Shown: piece after piece, positions 1-7,359 of the stretch
Numbering within the stretch: the stretch's first letter is position 1
Layout: every line of letters begins with the position of its first letter
Source of the DNA: Lachnospiraceae bacterium
GTDB lineage: Bacteria > Bacillota > Clostridia > Lachnospirales > Lachnospiraceae
Reading direction: 5' to 3'
Length of the DNA stretch: 38,457 nucleotides
NCBI GenBank assembly: GCA_021770245.1
Contig: JAETRI010000036.1
Span: 1 to 38,457 of the forward strand
Position numbers and translations under genes: made by a program
The notes under the pieces: model-generated
Told to the model about the DNA's origin: nothing
What the model saw: only the letters and a program-made list of their open reading frames with translations
Database searches by the model: none

Positions 1-148
1 TTTATTCCCGCGAGCAATGAGCCAAGTGCCGCGCTTGCGCGAGCATAAAGCCAATTTCATTGGCTTGGCGAATGCCGCGAGGGTCAATACCCCGCCCCTT
101 GGGGCGTTTCAAATTCTATGCCCCGCTGCTTGCGGCGGGGTTATTGAC
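1..148. repeat. Palindromic repeat cluster
   Basis: Several nested inverted repeats occupy the window start: AAGCCAAT/ATTGGCTT (48-66), CGCCCC/GGGGCG (93-106), CCCCGC/GCGGGG (121-140) and an outer pair GTCAATACCCCGCC (83-96) against GGCGGGGTTATTGAC (134-148). The cluster runs into the 3' end of the aldo/keto reductase gene and supplies its last codons. It looks like an interspersed palindromic element and may also end transcription. Only part may be inside the window. Confidence 0.7.
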
Positions 149-1134
149 TTGCCGCTGTGACCGCCGAAAACCTCAAAATCCATGGTGTCCAGTTTGGAAT
201 CGATCCTGGCAATCTCATCCTTGGTCAAAATGACATTACCTGCTTCAAAGTTTTCTTTCAGGCGTTCCGGCTTGCGGGAACCCGGTATGGGCACAATATA
301 AGGCTTCTTGTTTAACATCCATGCAAGGGATAACTGTCCCATAGTTGCATTTTTCTCTGCCGCCATTCTTGTCAGCATATCCAAAAGTTCCCTTGCTTTC
401 GCATAACCTTTTTCGGTATATTGCGGCATGGACGCGCGGTAATCCTGACTGCCTTCAAATTTAGTGGCAGGGCTGTATTTTCCCGTAAGGAAACCGTTTG
501 CCATTGGAGAGAACGCAACATAGGCAATCTTCAACTCTTCACATACGGGAAAAATCGTTTCATGCCATCGTGCCATCATGGAATAGCGGTTCTCGATCGC
601 GGTAACGGGGCAGACGGAATCTGCCCGCCGCAGATATTCTTCCGTTGCCTCCGAAATTCCCCAGTAACGGATTTTTCCCTCTTTTATCAATGCCGCCATG
701 GTTTGGGCAACGGTTTCCGGCTCTACTTTGGGGTCAATCCGGTGCTGGTAATACAGATCAATGTAATCTGTTCCCAGTTTTTGCAGGCTGCCCTCCACAC
801 TTTTCCTGATGGTTTCCGGGCTGCTGTCCAGCCTCAAAGAGCGGTCGGCATTGTGGCTGACCCCCATCTTCGTGGCGATTACCACCTTATCCCGAATCCC
901 TTTGACTGCTTCTCCTACAAGTTCTTCATTGTAGGAGACTGTCCCGTCGGCGCTGACGCCGGTATAGGCTTCCGCCGTGTCAAAAAAGTCATACCCGATT
1001 TCATAGGCTTCCCTGAGTATTTTAACTGCTTCGCCTTTTTCCGTCGGGTCGCCGGACGCATGGGAAAATCCCATGCAGCCCAACCCAACAGGGTTGATAT
1101 ACAATTCGCTGCTTCCGAGTTTCCTTTTTTCCAT
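109..1134 (-). CDS. Aldo/keto reductase
   Basis: Predicted cytosolic NADPH-dependent aldo/keto reductase of the YakC/AKR13-like group, 341 residues, a normal length. The catalytic tetrad is visible: Asp52 and Tyr57 in FFDTAEAYTG, Lys89 in VIATKMG and His131 in YYQHRID. The nucleotide-binding end shows IPGSRKPERLKEN. The start is supported by AAAGGAGG eight bases upstream. The last 12 or so residues (SITPPQAAGHRI) are encoded by the palindromic repeat at 83-148, so the natural C-terminus was probably replaced or extended. A perfect 9-base inverted repeat lies about 70-90 bases upstream and may be its operator. The physiological substrate cannot be read from sequence. Confidence 0.93.
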   Translation of the reverse strand: MEKRKLGSSELYINPVGLGCMGFSHASGDPTEKGEAVKILREAYEIGYDFFDTAEAYTGVSADGTVSYNEELVGEAVKGIRDKVVIATKMGVSHNADRSLRLDSSPETIRKSVEGSLQKLGTDYIDLYYQHRIDPKVEPETVAQTMAALIKEGKIRYWGISEATEEYLRRADSVCPVTAIENRYSMMARWHETIFPVCEELKIAYVAFSPMANGFLTGKYSPATKFEGSQDYRASMPQYTEKGYAKARELLDMLTRMAAEKNATMGQLSLAWMLNKKPYIVPIPGSRKPERLKENFEAGNVILTKDEIARIDSKLDTMDFEVFGGHSGKSITPPQAAGHRI

Positions 1135-1204
1135 TTCTAAGGCCTCCTTTTTCTTTCATGATAGCCTGCCGGGGGAAAAATCGGAAGTCTCTTTTCGGAA
1201 GCTG

Positions 1205-1226
1205 GTTTATACCATTTGGTATAAAC
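1205..1226. promoter_or_regulatory. Perfect inverted repeat, candidate operator
   Basis: GTTTATACC and GGTATAAAC flank a 4-base spacer (ATTT), a perfect 9+9 dyad. It sits 71-92 bases upstream of the aldo/keto reductase start codon. The size fits a dimeric repressor or activator site (HxlR-, TetR- or MerR-like), but no regulator gene lies next to it, so the binding protein is unknown. Confidence 0.55.
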
Positions 1227-1700
1227 TGCCGCTGTATAAATTCCGGAACGGTTTTGCGACACCCTATTTGCATTCTCCAAATGATATTTGACCCTATATC
1301 TTTTATAAAACAGCCAGCCGCCGCGTGTTCCCGGGATAATCAACGTGAGACCGGACACCGGCGATACGCAGGAGATCCATAGATAACCTGCCCACTCCTC
1401 CCGGAACTGACTGTTTTTATTATTATATCTTTACAGGGAATGGAATGCAAGAAAAACCGGATGCAGATCCAGGATAAACGCATAGCAAGCGGAAAAATAA
1501 AAAAGCCGGAAAATCGCTTGTGGCGTCCGACATTTCCTGATAATATATTCACATGGGGTACTGCCATAACGGGTAGGCGGTCAGTTTTCCGATGCAAACG
1601 CAGAGGGGACTGCCCCTCTGACTACGGGTAAAACCGGGAAAGGGGGGATGCTTGATGAGCTTGGGATCATCGTGTCAATCCTGCTTGCTTACATAAATCA
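1227..1700. other. Intergenic stretch without a recognisable gene
   Basis: No supported coding region. Short open frames on both strands lack ribosome sites and family resemblance. The only clear structure is a hairpin CAGAGGGG/CCCCTCTG at 1601-1620 with an ACTG loop and no T-tract. Confidence 0.6.
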
Positions 1701-1795
1701 CACAAAAAAGTAACCGCCCTTTGGTCGAGGAACGCGGTTACTTTTTTGTAACTAACTTTCGGAACTGACCGTCTATCGGCAGTATTCCCTTTTGT
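1698..1795 (-). ncRNA. Candidate small structured RNA
   Basis: A complete short transcription unit on the minus strand. A consensus promoter (TTGACA, 17 bases, TACAAT) predicts a start near 1795, and a 16-base-pair terminator hairpin ends near 1700, giving about 95-100 nucleotides. The 5' half can fold by itself around CTGCCG/CGGTCAG with a GGAA/TTCC extension. No ribosome site followed by a plausible reading frame is seen. Two tandem Spo0A-type boxes lie about 100 bases upstream of the predicted start. The RNA family is not recognised; a remnant of a mobile-element leader is an alternative. Confidence 0.5.
1702..1749. terminator. Strong bidirectional terminator hairpin
   Basis: A perfect 16-base inverted repeat (ACAAAAAAGTAACCGC at 1702-1717, complement at 1734-1749) with a 16-base loop. 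The A-run and T-run at the stem base make it usable in both directions. Confidence 0.8.
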
Positions 1796-1801
1796 GCTTT
1801 T

Positions 1802-1830
1802 ATTGTAGCAGATTTCCCTGCGCCTGTCAA
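1802..1830 (-). promoter_or_regulatory. Sigma-A promoter of the candidate small RNA
   Basis: Read on the minus strand: TTGACA (1830-1825), a 17-base spacer, TACAAT (1807-1802). This is one of the best consensus promoters in the window, yet no gene follows, only the terminator about 50 bases beyond the predicted start. Confidence 0.75.
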
Positions 1831-1893
1831 ACGCTGTGGAGCGTTCCGCTGAAATCATTTTATAGCGGATTCCGCATAAAAGCAAAGGCTTTT

Positions 1894-1907
1894 TGTCGAA
1901 TGTCGAA
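1894..1907 (+). promoter_or_regulatory. Two tandem Spo0A boxes
   Basis: TGTCGAA occurs twice back to back (1894-1900 and 1901-1907), each a perfect match to the known 0A box. Reading leftward they precede the small-RNA promoter by about 65-80 bases. A regulated target is inferred, not shown. Confidence 0.5.
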
Positions 1908-2043
1908 TTGGGTGGAGTAAAGAGGGGTAAAAGTCATCAAAATCTAACAGCGGCACAGGCGGCTATCCGGTTTTACGTTTGCCACGATCCTACAGACCGG
2001 AAGCTGTCAATTAAAAATATCTCTGATTATCATTTCGACGGTA

Positions 2044-2220
2044 TCAGATAAACTGATATCTTGTGAAATGATCTGCCCCATCTTTTACCCGTAATATGTC
2101 TCTGCGGATAACATCTTGAGAAATAACCATGATGTTATGACCTAATTTGTGTTGCAGCGCTTTGGCAACTGTTGTCTTGCCGCTTCCTGAATTTCCCCGT
2201 ATAATAACCAATTTTGACAA
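2044..2220 (-). pseudogene. Truncated P-loop kinase/AAA ATPase fragment
   Basis: A 58-codon frame starting at TTG (2220-2218) behind GGGGAGGAAAACAG. It opens with a Walker A loop, IIRGNSGSGKTT, followed by a DVIRRDILRVKDG stretch, as in small nucleoside-kinase-like P-loop proteins of about 170 residues. The frame stops right after this, so most of the protein (Walker B, lid) is missing. The break lies in an imperfect inverted repeat (2030-2071). It is downstream of, and in the same direction as, the hydrolase gene, 22 bases away, so the pair was probably co-transcribed. Confidence 0.7.
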
Positions 2221-2242
2221 ACTGTTTTCCTCCCCGAATTTG

Positions 2243-2866
2243 TCAGATACTTTTATAAAATTCCCGCAGTAAAGATGCTAATTTTTCCGGAGACTCCAGA
2301 TTTACTTCATGACCTGTTTTCGGGATTTCTTTGAATTGGGAATGCTTCAGAATATCTGCGAGTTCGATTGCCGCTTTTTTGTTAGTATTGTCCCTTTCTC
2401 CACACACAACCAATACCGGACAGGAGATTTGGTTCAATGAATCACTAAAATCAAGTTCTGCCATGGTACTGCACAGACTTATAAAATCAGGTTTTCCAAA
2501 GCCGGTTTGCCGAAACATCGACTGCGGCATAAAACGAAACAGCGTATTTTGCAGTTTTAATAATCGCGCCGGCATCTTATACTGTGCTGCAATCAAAACT
2601 AATGCCTTTACTTTTTGGGGATAGTCTATAGCATAGTTAAGTGCCAATACACCACCCAAAGAGAGGCCACATAAAATGATGTCTTCATTTTCTGCGTTAC
2701 ACATTTCTGAAAAAACGGAGTAGAGTGTGGGATATGTTGCCGCTTTGCCGTTGACCATTTCTGCCAAATCCAGGCACACACTATGATCCAACACCTCTGT
2801 TGCTTCTGTCACCTTATTCCAACTGTCAGCATTTTGTCCCAATCCATGCAGGTATAAGTATTTCAT
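2243..2866 (-). CDS. Alpha/beta hydrolase
   Basis: A 207-residue alpha/beta-hydrolase fold protein, probably cytosolic. The oxyanion region is YLHGLGQNADSW near the N-terminus. The nucleophile elbow is CGLSLGG with Ser69; Asp159 follows VVCGERD and His186 is in KTGHEV, completing the triad in the normal order. The start ATG at 2866 was preferred over an upstream in-frame codon because GAGGAGA lies just before it and family members begin with this strand. The substrate is unknown (esterase, lipase or C-C hydrolase). A possible AT-rich promoter lies 40-70 bases upstream. Confidence 0.88.
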   Translation of the reverse strand: MKYLYLHGLGQNADSWNKVTEATEVLDHSVCLDLAEMVNGKAATYPTLYSVFSEMCNAENEDIILCGLSLGGVLALNYAIDYPQKVKALVLIAAQYKMPARLLKLQNTLFRFMPQSMFRQTGFGKPDFISLCSTMAELDFSDSLNQISCPVLVVCGERDNTNKKAAIELADILKHSQFKEIPKTGHEVNLESPEKLASLLREFYKSI

Positions 2867-2905
2867 CCGTTCTCTCCTCAAACCCCGATTTGCCGTTGCT
2901 TTATT

Positions 2906-2937
2906 ATTATATATCTGCTTTCCCCAAAATGAAAGCA
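2906..2937 (-). promoter_or_regulatory. Possible promoter and operator of the hydrolase gene
   Basis: Minus-strand TATAAT (2911-2906) has only a weak -35 (TTTCAT) at 17 bases. A 7-base inverted repeat, TGCTTTC/GAAAGCA (2916-2922, 2931-2937), covers the -35 region and could bind a regulator. Confidence 0.35.
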
Positions 2938-2975
2938 AATTGTCTGACCGCAGTTCCTAACGGGTAAAACTTTTT

Positions 2976-3051
2976 TGTCGAAATCCCACGGCGGATACCC
3001 GTACTATCCTGCACCGTTCGACAGAAAAAACAAGGGGCAGGCCTTTATAAT
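2976..3051 (+). promoter_or_regulatory. Spo0A-type promoter of the spoIIG operon
   Basis: A 0A box TGTCGAA at 2976-2982 and an inverted one (TTCGACA) at 3017-3023 precede a perfect TATAAT at 3046-3051. The second box occupies the place of the -35 element, and the gap to the -10 is 22-23 bases rather than 17. This is the same unusual spacing known for the Spo0A-activated spoIIG promoter of Bacillus subtilis. Confidence 0.75.
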
Positions 3052-3077
3052 GAACCCATACCTACAGGAGGTGAGAG

Positions 3078-3885
3078 GTGAGGTACATTATATATATAGA
3101 CCGCCTGTTTGCGCTTCAGGCGGCACAGACCCTGGCGCTCCTCCTCTTAACAGGCATGTTTCTGCGCGGCTATGGAGCGACGGCGCCCGGGCCCCTTTGG
3201 CGGATGATCCTGTATTCAGGGGTGGAGGCGCTGTTTTTTTGCGGCGTATTCCTTCTGCCGGGGATGGACGGCAGGATCAAGAACCTGCTGTTCGCGGCGG
3301 GGACGCTGCGCCATCCTCTTCCATGGGGCTGCATTCCTGCTGGGAGGGATGATGTACGCCTGGTCGGGCATGGTGGGCAGCCGCCTCATGGCCCACACGT
3401 TTCCGGCCGCCGTCTGCGCCATGGTGAGCGCAGCCGTTATTGTACTGGTGTGGAATTGGGAGAAAGAGAGAAGGGAAAAACTGCTTGCCACGGTGGAGAT
3501 TCTGGAAGGAAACGTACGGGTGGTGACGCTGGCGCTCATTGACAGCGGAAACAGCCTGTATGATCCCTTAAGCGCCAGGCCAGTGAGCGTGGTGGAACGG
3601 TCGGTGCTTGAGGGCAGAATCCCTCTGAACCGGCCGGAGAAGTTCCGCCTGGTTCCGTATCATACCCTGGGAGGCCGGGGCGTGATGCAGGCGATCGAGG
3701 TCGCGGAAATGAGAGTAAAAAGAGAAGGACAGGATATCCTGATTGAAAAAGCACTGCTGGGGCTGTATGACGGCGAGATTACCAGGGAAGGGACCTACCG
3801 CATGATCCTGCATCCCGCAATGCTGAAAACCGGAGGAATGAGACATGATATTAAAAGTAGCAATACCCGGAAAAATACAGTTTAA
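3078..3885 (+). pseudogene. spoIIGA: SpoIIGA pro-sigma-E protease, with one frameshift
   Basis: The membrane-bound aspartic protease that cleaves the pro-sequence of sigma-E in the mother cell. It starts at GTG 3078 behind AGGAGG. The N-terminal half has hydrophobic segments (for example LALLLLTGMFL); the C-terminal half has the protease motif LALIDSGNSLYDP and ends near YRMILHP. The two halves are in different frames. The switch falls around 3299-3320, and removing one G from the GGGG run at 3299-3302 restores a continuous protein of about 268 residues (AAGRCAILFHGAAFLLGG). The end overlaps sigE by 41 bases. It is either a sequencing or assembly error or a real inactivating indel. As everything else in the block is intact, I lean to the former. 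Confidence 0.85.
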
Positions 3886-4582
3886 AATGATACGCAGGGA
3901 GCCGGGCTTCCTTCTGTCCGGCCAGGGGGATATCCACTATATCGGCGGGGCGGAAGTACTCCCGCCGCCTCTGGAGGCGGATAAGGAAAGCGAGATCATA
4001 GGGGATCTGGGGACGGAATACGGGGATGAGGCCAGGAGTATCCTGATCGAACATAACCTGCGTCTGGTGGTATACATAGCGAAGAAATTTGATAATACCG
4101 GCGTGGGGGTGGAGGACCTGATTTCGATAGGGACCATAGGGCTGATCAAATCCATCAATACCTTTAAACCGGACCGGAACATCAAACTGGCCACCTATGC
4201 TTCCCGGTGCATCGAGAACGAGATTCTCATGTATCTGCGCAGAAACAACAAAACCCGTATGGAGGTATCCATTGACGAACCGCTGAATGTGGACTGGGAC
4301 GGAAACGAGCTGCTCCTTTCCGATATTCTGGGAACGGACGAGGACGTGATCTCCAGGGATCTGGAAAATGAGGTGGAACGCCGGCTTTTGATGAAAGCCA
4401 TCGGAAAGCTCTCCGAGCGGGAAAAGACGATTATCAACTTAAGGTTCGGTCTGAACACCCCGGACGGTCGGGAAATGACGCAGAAGGAGGTCGCCACCCT
4501 TTTGGGAATATCCCAATCCTATATATCCAGGCTGGAAAAAAAGATCATGAAGCGTCTGAAACGGGAAATGGTGAAAGAATGA
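3845..4582 (+). CDS. sigE: RNA polymerase sigma-E factor, pro-form
   Basis: Early mother-cell sporulation sigma factor, 245 residues, made inactive and activated by SpoIIGA. The N-terminal pro-sequence precedes [12 protein letters not shown], which matches the cleavage region of known pro-sigma-E. Region 2 includes [26 protein letters not shown] and [17 protein letters not shown]. Region 4 ends with an HTH around [20 protein letters not shown]. The ATG lies inside the end of spoIIGA and follows a GGAGG-like site, so translation is coupled. The gene is complete. Confidence 0.97.
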   Translation: MILKVAIPGKIQFKMIRREPGFLLSGQGDIHYIGGAEVLPPPLEADKESEIIGDLGTEYGDEARSILIEHNLRLVVYIAKKFDNTGVGVEDLISIGTIGLIKSINTFKPDRNIKLATYASRCIENEILMYLRRNNKTRMEVSIDEPLNVDWDGNELLLSDILGTDEDVISRDLENEVERRLLMKAIGKLSEREKTIINLRFGLNTPDGREMTQKEVATLLGISQSYISRLEKKIMKRLKREMVKE

Positions 4583-4673
4583 AGCTCACCAGATTTTACC
4601 TTTTCCGGTGAGGTATATTTGGACGGGAATGTGAGAACTCTCTAAAGTAGTAAATCCAAGGAGGGTTCCGGCA

Positions 4674-5453
4674 ATGGCATTGAACAAGGTGGAAATCTGC
4701 GGCGTAAATACTTCAAAGCTGGCGGTGCTTACGAATGAGGAAAAAACGCAGCTGTTTGAACGGATCAATGCGGGGGATGAGGAAGCGAGGCAGCAATACA
4801 TCAAAGGCAATCTGCGTCTGGTGCTCAGCGTGATCAAACGCTTTTCCAACAGCAACGAAAATGTGGATGACCTGTTCCAGATCGGATGCATCGGCCTGAT
4901 TAAAGCGATCGATAATTTTGATTCCACTCTAAACGTGAAATTCAGTACCTATGCGGTGCCCATGATCATCGGAGAGATCCGCCGGTTCCTTCGGGACAAT
5001 AACGCCATACGGGTGAGCCGTTCCCTGAAGGATACGGCCTATAAAGCCATCTATGCCAAGGAAAACCTGATGAAAAAAAATCAGAAGGAACCCACCATCG
5101 CGGAGGTGGCGTCGGAGATCGGCATTTCCAAGGAAGACGTGGTATATGCCCTGGACGCCATCCAGAACCCCATGAGCCTGTATGAGCCGGTCTATACGGA
5201 CGGCGGCGATACGCTCTATGTGATGGATCAGATCAGCGATAAAAAAAATAAGGAAGAGACCTGGGTGGAAAACCTTTCCCTCAGCGAGGCCATGAAGCGC
5301 CTGAACGAGCGGGAACACGAAATCATTTCCCTGCGCTTCTTCGAGGGGAAGACCCAGATGGAGGTGGCGGAGATCATCGGTATTTCCCAGGCCCAGGTAT
5401 CCAGGCTGGAAAAAAATGCCCTAAAGGTGATGAAGAACTATTTAACGGCGTAA
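4674..5453 (+). CDS. sigG: RNA polymerase sigma-G factor
   Basis: Late forespore sigma factor, 259 residues. The N-terminus NKVEICGVNTSKL is typical for sigma-G and includes the region bound by anti-sigma factors. Region 2 shows NLRLVLSVIKRF and FSTYAVPMIIGEIRRFLRD; region 4 ends with the HTH around GISQAQVSRLEK. It starts at ATG behind AAGGAGGG. A 91-base gap after sigE holds a CTCACC/GGTGAG hairpin and a GTATA that may be the -35 of a forespore (sigma-F/G) promoter, consistent with separate timing. Position directly after sigE is the standard order in spore-formers. Confidence 0.97.
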   Translation: MALNKVEICGVNTSKLAVLTNEEKTQLFERINAGDEEARQQYIKGNLRLVLSVIKRFSNSNENVDDLFQIGCIGLIKAIDNFDSTLNVKFSTYAVPMIIGEIRRFLRDNNAIRVSRSLKDTAYKAIYAKENLMKKNQKEPTIAEVASEIGISKEDVVYALDAIQNPMSLYEPVYTDGGDTLYVMDQISDKKNKEETWVENLSLSEAMKRLNEREHEIISLRFFEGKTQMEVAEIIGISQAQVSRLEKNALKVMKNYLTA

Positions 5454-5482
5454 AAGGAACATGCGCTTATCGCGGCGACAGG

Positions 5483-5511
5483 TTGACATGCGCGGAGGAA
5501 TCGGGTATATT
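5483..5511 (+). promoter_or_regulatory. Sigma-A promoter of the ATPase gene
   Basis: TTGACA (5483-5488), 17-base spacer, TATATT (5506-5511). It implies a transcription start near 5518, which rules out the TTG at 5483 as the ATPase start codon and favours ATG 5543. Confidence 0.7.
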
Positions 5512-5542
5512 TTGGGAAAAAGAAATCCGAGGACGGCTGCGC

Positions 5543-6403
5543 ATGATTTATTTATCCGGTTTTCACTTTCCCCATGAAGAGCAGGAGTACGACTTTTCCC
5601 TGGGACAGAAGCGGACCTGCTATGATACCTATTATCCTTTCTTCATCCTGTCCCGCCACCATCTTACCGTGCTGGATTTTGAACCGGTCACCATCCTTTA
5701 CGGAGGGAACGGCTCGGGCAAAACCACGGCGCTGAACGTGATCGCCGAAAAACTGGGCCTGGCCCGGGACACGCTCTATAACCGATCCAATTTTTTTGAA
5801 GCATACACGGAAAGGTGCAGCTGTGAGATTCGGACGCCGATCCCGAAGAACAGCAGGATCATCACCAGCGACGACGTATTCGATTTCATGCTGAATCTCC
5901 GGAGCATCAACGAGGGGATCGACAGGAAGCGGGAAGAGCTGCTGGAGGACTATCTGGATGCCAAATATAAGAATTTCCGCATGCAGTCTCTGGCAGATTA
6001 CGAACGGCTCAAAAAGGTGAACTTAGCCCGGAGCAATACGCAGTCGCGCTTTGTACGCAAGAGCCTTCCGGACAACGTGCGGGAACACTCCAACGGGGAA
6101 AGCGCTTTCCTGTATTTCTCGGAAAAAATACAGGAAAACGGCCTGTATCTGCTCGACGAGCCCGAGAACAGCCTTTCGCCCGAAAAACAGCAGGAACTGC
6201 TGAGATTTCTGGAGGATTCGGCGCGTTTCTTCGCTTGTCAGTTCGTCATCGCCACCCATTCCCCATTCCTTTTATCCATGCGAGGGGCGAAAATCTACGA
6301 CCTGGACGAGGAAACGGCGGATGTGAAGCGATGGACTGAACTTCCCAACGTGCGGGCCTACTATGAGTTTTTCAAAAAATACGGAGATCAATTTGAAAGC
6401 TGA
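5543..6403 (+). CDS. AAA family ATPase (SMC/RecF-like)
   Basis: A 286-residue P-loop ATPase of the ABC/RecF-type class. The Walker A motif is LYGGNGSGKTT near residue 56. The signature is weak, around SNGESAFLYFSE. Walker B is GLYLLDEPENSLSPE, and the switch histidine is in FVIATHSPFLLS. A lid or coiled segment (about residues 110-180) separates the halves. There are no membrane segments, so it is a soluble standalone ATPase of unknown role; related proteins are common in Clostridia. The ATG at 5543 has only a GAGGA at 10 bases. It has its own promoter and is separate from sigG. Confidence 0.85.
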   Translation: MIYLSGFHFPHEEQEYDFSLGQKRTCYDTYYPFFILSRHHLTVLDFEPVTILYGGNGSGKTTALNVIAEKLGLARDTLYNRSNFFEAYTERCSCEIRTPIPKNSRIITSDDVFDFMLNLRSINEGIDRKREELLEDYLDAKYKNFRMQSLADYERLKKVNLARSNTQSRFVRKSLPDNVREHSNGESAFLYFSEKIQENGLYLLDEPENSLSPEKQQELLRFLEDSARFFACQFVIATHSPFLLSMRGAKIYDLDEETADVKRWTELPNVRAYYEFFKKYGDQFES

Positions 6404-6498
6404 CGGCTTTTCCCGTACCCGGAAACCATTTGAATTTCCGGCATATGATACGAATAAGAAAAGAATGCCGGATAAACCCGGCGGAGTACGAGGAAAGG

Positions 6499-6735
6499 AT
6501 GCTTTACTCCGAACTGAAATGTAAGGAAGTCATCAACCTTAGGGACTGCAGGAAACTGGGGCGGGTGAGCGACTTTGAATTTGACCAATGCTCCGGCTGC
6601 ATCTGCAAGCTGATGGTGGGCGGAGGCGCGAAGTGGAAGAATCTGTTTGGCTGCGATGACGAATATACGATCTGCTATAAAGATATCAAGCAGATCGGTC
6701 CGGATATCATAATCGTGGATTTGGTTTGTGACTGA
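6499..6735 (+). CDS. ymxH: YlmC/YmxH family sporulation protein
   Basis: A 78-residue PRC-barrel protein. It begins MLYSELKCKEVINLRDCRK and continues with GRVSDFEFD and a terminal IIIVDLV strand, the usual pattern of the YlmC/YmxH family. It is often encoded close to sigE and sigG and is linked to sporulation, but its biochemical role is not known. ATG 6499 was chosen over upstream in-frame codons because GAGG lies five bases before it and the family starts here. Four cysteines in the middle (DQCSGCICK and FGCDD) are more than usual. Confidence 0.85.
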   Translation: MLYSELKCKEVINLRDCRKLGRVSDFEFDQCSGCICKLMVGGGAKWKNLFGCDDEYTICYKDIKQIGPDIIIVDLVCD

Positions 6736-6786
6736 GAAGCGGTATCTGCCGGCCTTTTCTCTTCGCTTTTTCCATGGCAAATATAA

Positions 6787-6887
6787 GAATGGCCCTGCGC
6801 TGTCCCTGCCCGATCCTGCGGCCCTCTGCGCCATCCCATGCCCGGCCCCGCGGAGCGTGGTGATCACAGAGGGCCGCAGGGCCATTC
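6787..6887. repeat. Long inverted repeat, short copy
   Basis: GAATGGCCCTGCG followed by GCCCTCTG on the left matches CAGAGGGCCGCAGGGCCATTC on the right, interrupted by a 21-base insertion in the left arm that repeats CCTGCG. Interior and right flank (CATTCATGCG, then TTGTC) match the 210-base hairpin at 13315-13524, so both belong to one family. It follows ymxH by 50 bases and may end its transcript. Confidence 0.75.
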
Positions 6888-6949
6888 ATGCGTTTGTCCT
6901 GATTTTTTCCTCCCTTCGGTTGACTTCTTTGGCGGTTTCTAGTATATTT

Positions 6950-7345
6950 GGAAAAGAGGCTGCATCCCATACGAACCATCATGCCGCGTCCTTTGCGGCT
7001 GCGCGATCTGAAATTCGCGAATGCATTATGAAAGAGGAAGATGCGGACAGGAAAGGAAACAGTTTGAAACCGCGTTTCAAGATCTTTACTGGTGGCAGTA
7101 TCGCAAGTTCCGCTTGCGATATGCAGGGGGATAAGGACGAAAAATTTTTCAAATCTTTCACTCCCCCTGATTTGTCTGCGCGCCAAGGCGCGCAGATGGG
7201 AGCCAAGTATGAAAGAAGTGCGCTTTCATACTATTGAATTTGTGCCCGCTTTAGCGGGCATGGGATGTAAAGATTGAAAATTAAAATTTTCAATCTTACG
7301 AATTTGGGCCTATTCCCGTTTTGGGAAGACCCAAAACGGGAAAGG
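6950..7345. repeat. Run of different hairpin modules, no gene
   Basis: About 400 bases without a supported gene, densely packed with short inverted repeats: CCGCGTCCTTTGCGG (6984-6998), TTGAAACCGCGTTTCAA (7063-7079), ATCGCAAG/CTTGCGAT (7099-7119), TCTGCGCGCC/GGCGCGCAGA (7175-7196) followed by TGGGAG, AGTATGAAAG/CTTTCATACT, TGCCCGCTTTAGCGGGCA, AAGATTGAAAAT/ATTTTCAATCTT and CCCGTTTTGGG/CCCAAAACGGG (up to about 7341). The 19 bases at 6981-6999 are the exact reverse complement of 18486-18504. The run leads into the gene at 7360. Confidence 0.75.
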
Positions 7346-7359
7346 CATGGGGATAAAAG

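Noticed and set aside
1888-2050. Plus-strand frame of about 54 codons over the tandem Spo0A boxes, ending HFDGIR
   Set aside because: The composition looks protein-like, but there is no ribosome site, no clear start and no family match I can name; left as a possible remnant.
5483-5545. TTG at 5483 as start of the AAA ATPase
   Set aside because: TTGACA at this position is the -35 of a good promoter whose predicted transcript starts later; the conserved protein starts at 5543.
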